From Chthonomonas sp. UBA2391 (GTDB taxonomy: Bacteria; Armatimonadota; Fimbriimonadia; Fimbriimonadales; Fimbriimonadaceae), in the NCBI GenBank assembly GCA_002343825.1, contig DDSL01000067.1, forward strand, positions 10,218-24,071: a stretch of 13,854 nt of DNA, written 5' to 3'. The translations under genes were made by a program, and so were the position numbers. Below are positions 13,818-13,854 of the stretch, piece by piece; within the stretch, counting starts at the first letter, position 1; every line of letters begins with the position of its first letter. The notes below the pieces were generated by a model. It searched no databases and was not told where the DNA came from. It saw only the letters and a list, made by a program, of their open reading frames with translations.

Positions 13818-13829
13818 CTTCTCAATAAT
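13800..13829 (+). promoter_or_regulatory. Candidate rightward promoter at the window edge
   Basis: TTGACG (13800-13805) and AATAAT (13824-13829) are separated by 18 bp, each matching the sigma-70 consensus at 5 of 6 positions. Transcription would begin inside the AT-rich inverted repeat and run off the window. AGGA at 13851-13854 could be the ribosome binding site of the next gene. Confidence 0.5.
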
Positions 13830-13851
13830 AGTATATAAATATATACTATTA
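13826..13851. promoter_or_regulatory. Perfect AT-rich inverted repeat, candidate operator
   Basis: Arms TAATAGTATATA (13826-13837) and TATATACTATTA (13840-13851) pair at all 12 positions around AA. Only one G and one C occur in 26 bp of an otherwise GC-rich region. It overlaps the -10 and start region of the proposed rightward promoter, the position expected for an autoregulated repressor. The regulated gene lies outside the window. Confidence 0.55.
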
Positions 13852-13854
13852 GGA

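Overview
The window looks like chromosomal DNA from a free-living, moderately GC-rich bacterium. My best guess is Armatimonadota, perhaps the Fimbriimonadales. The clues are a secreted protein ending in a duplicated dockerin-like calcium-binding module, a zinc-ribbon/double-FHA protein, a Tat-exported amidase, and TAnnnT boxes placed 8-10 nt before several start codons, as in lineages rich in leaderless mRNAs. The phylum call is an inference without any marker-gene search. I see no tRNA, rRNA, CRISPR array, insertion sequence or prophage gene.

Layout. (1) 2-553, +: the 3' end of an unrecognised gene cut by the window edge. (2) 617-2476: a divergent pair, an FAD-dependent oxidoreductase (-) and a phosphonatase-like HAD hydrolase (+), separated by 66 bp holding a near-perfect dyad. 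The two families are known to co-occur and are proposed to deaminate an aminophosphonate and then cleave its C-P bond. (3) 2554-4704, +: a large secreted GH13 enzyme with a CBM48-type domain, preceded by the 12-bp palindrome GAATACGTATTC. (4) 4743-7917, +: gatB, a TPR protein, a DUF167/YggU protein and a zinc-ribbon double-FHA protein, tightly packed. (5) 7914-12080, -: gcvT, a small unknown protein, a Tat amidase and an adenosine-deaminase-like hydrolase. The last two overlap by ATGA, and the last gene meets the FHA gene tail to tail with overlapping stop codons. (6) 12174-13523, -: a secreted beta-sandwich protein with a dockerin-like C-terminus. It has a strong intrinsic terminator, a strong ribosome binding site, and the same 12-bp palindrome upstream as the GH13 gene. 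(7) 13602-13854: no gene. The right end holds a rightward promoter-like sequence over a perfect AT-rich inverted repeat, probably the control region of a gene beyond the window.

How it fits together. Much of the window is housekeeping (tRNA amidation, glycine cleavage). The more interesting material is regulatory and accessory: a phosphonate-use pair with its own dyad, two exported-protein genes about 11 kb apart sharing one palindromic site, a hairpin that buries the start codon of the amidase, and four genes that look leaderless. I did not find a clearly new multi-gene defence or mobile system. The best candidates for something undescribed are the shared-palindrome regulon and the amidase/deaminase-like pair.
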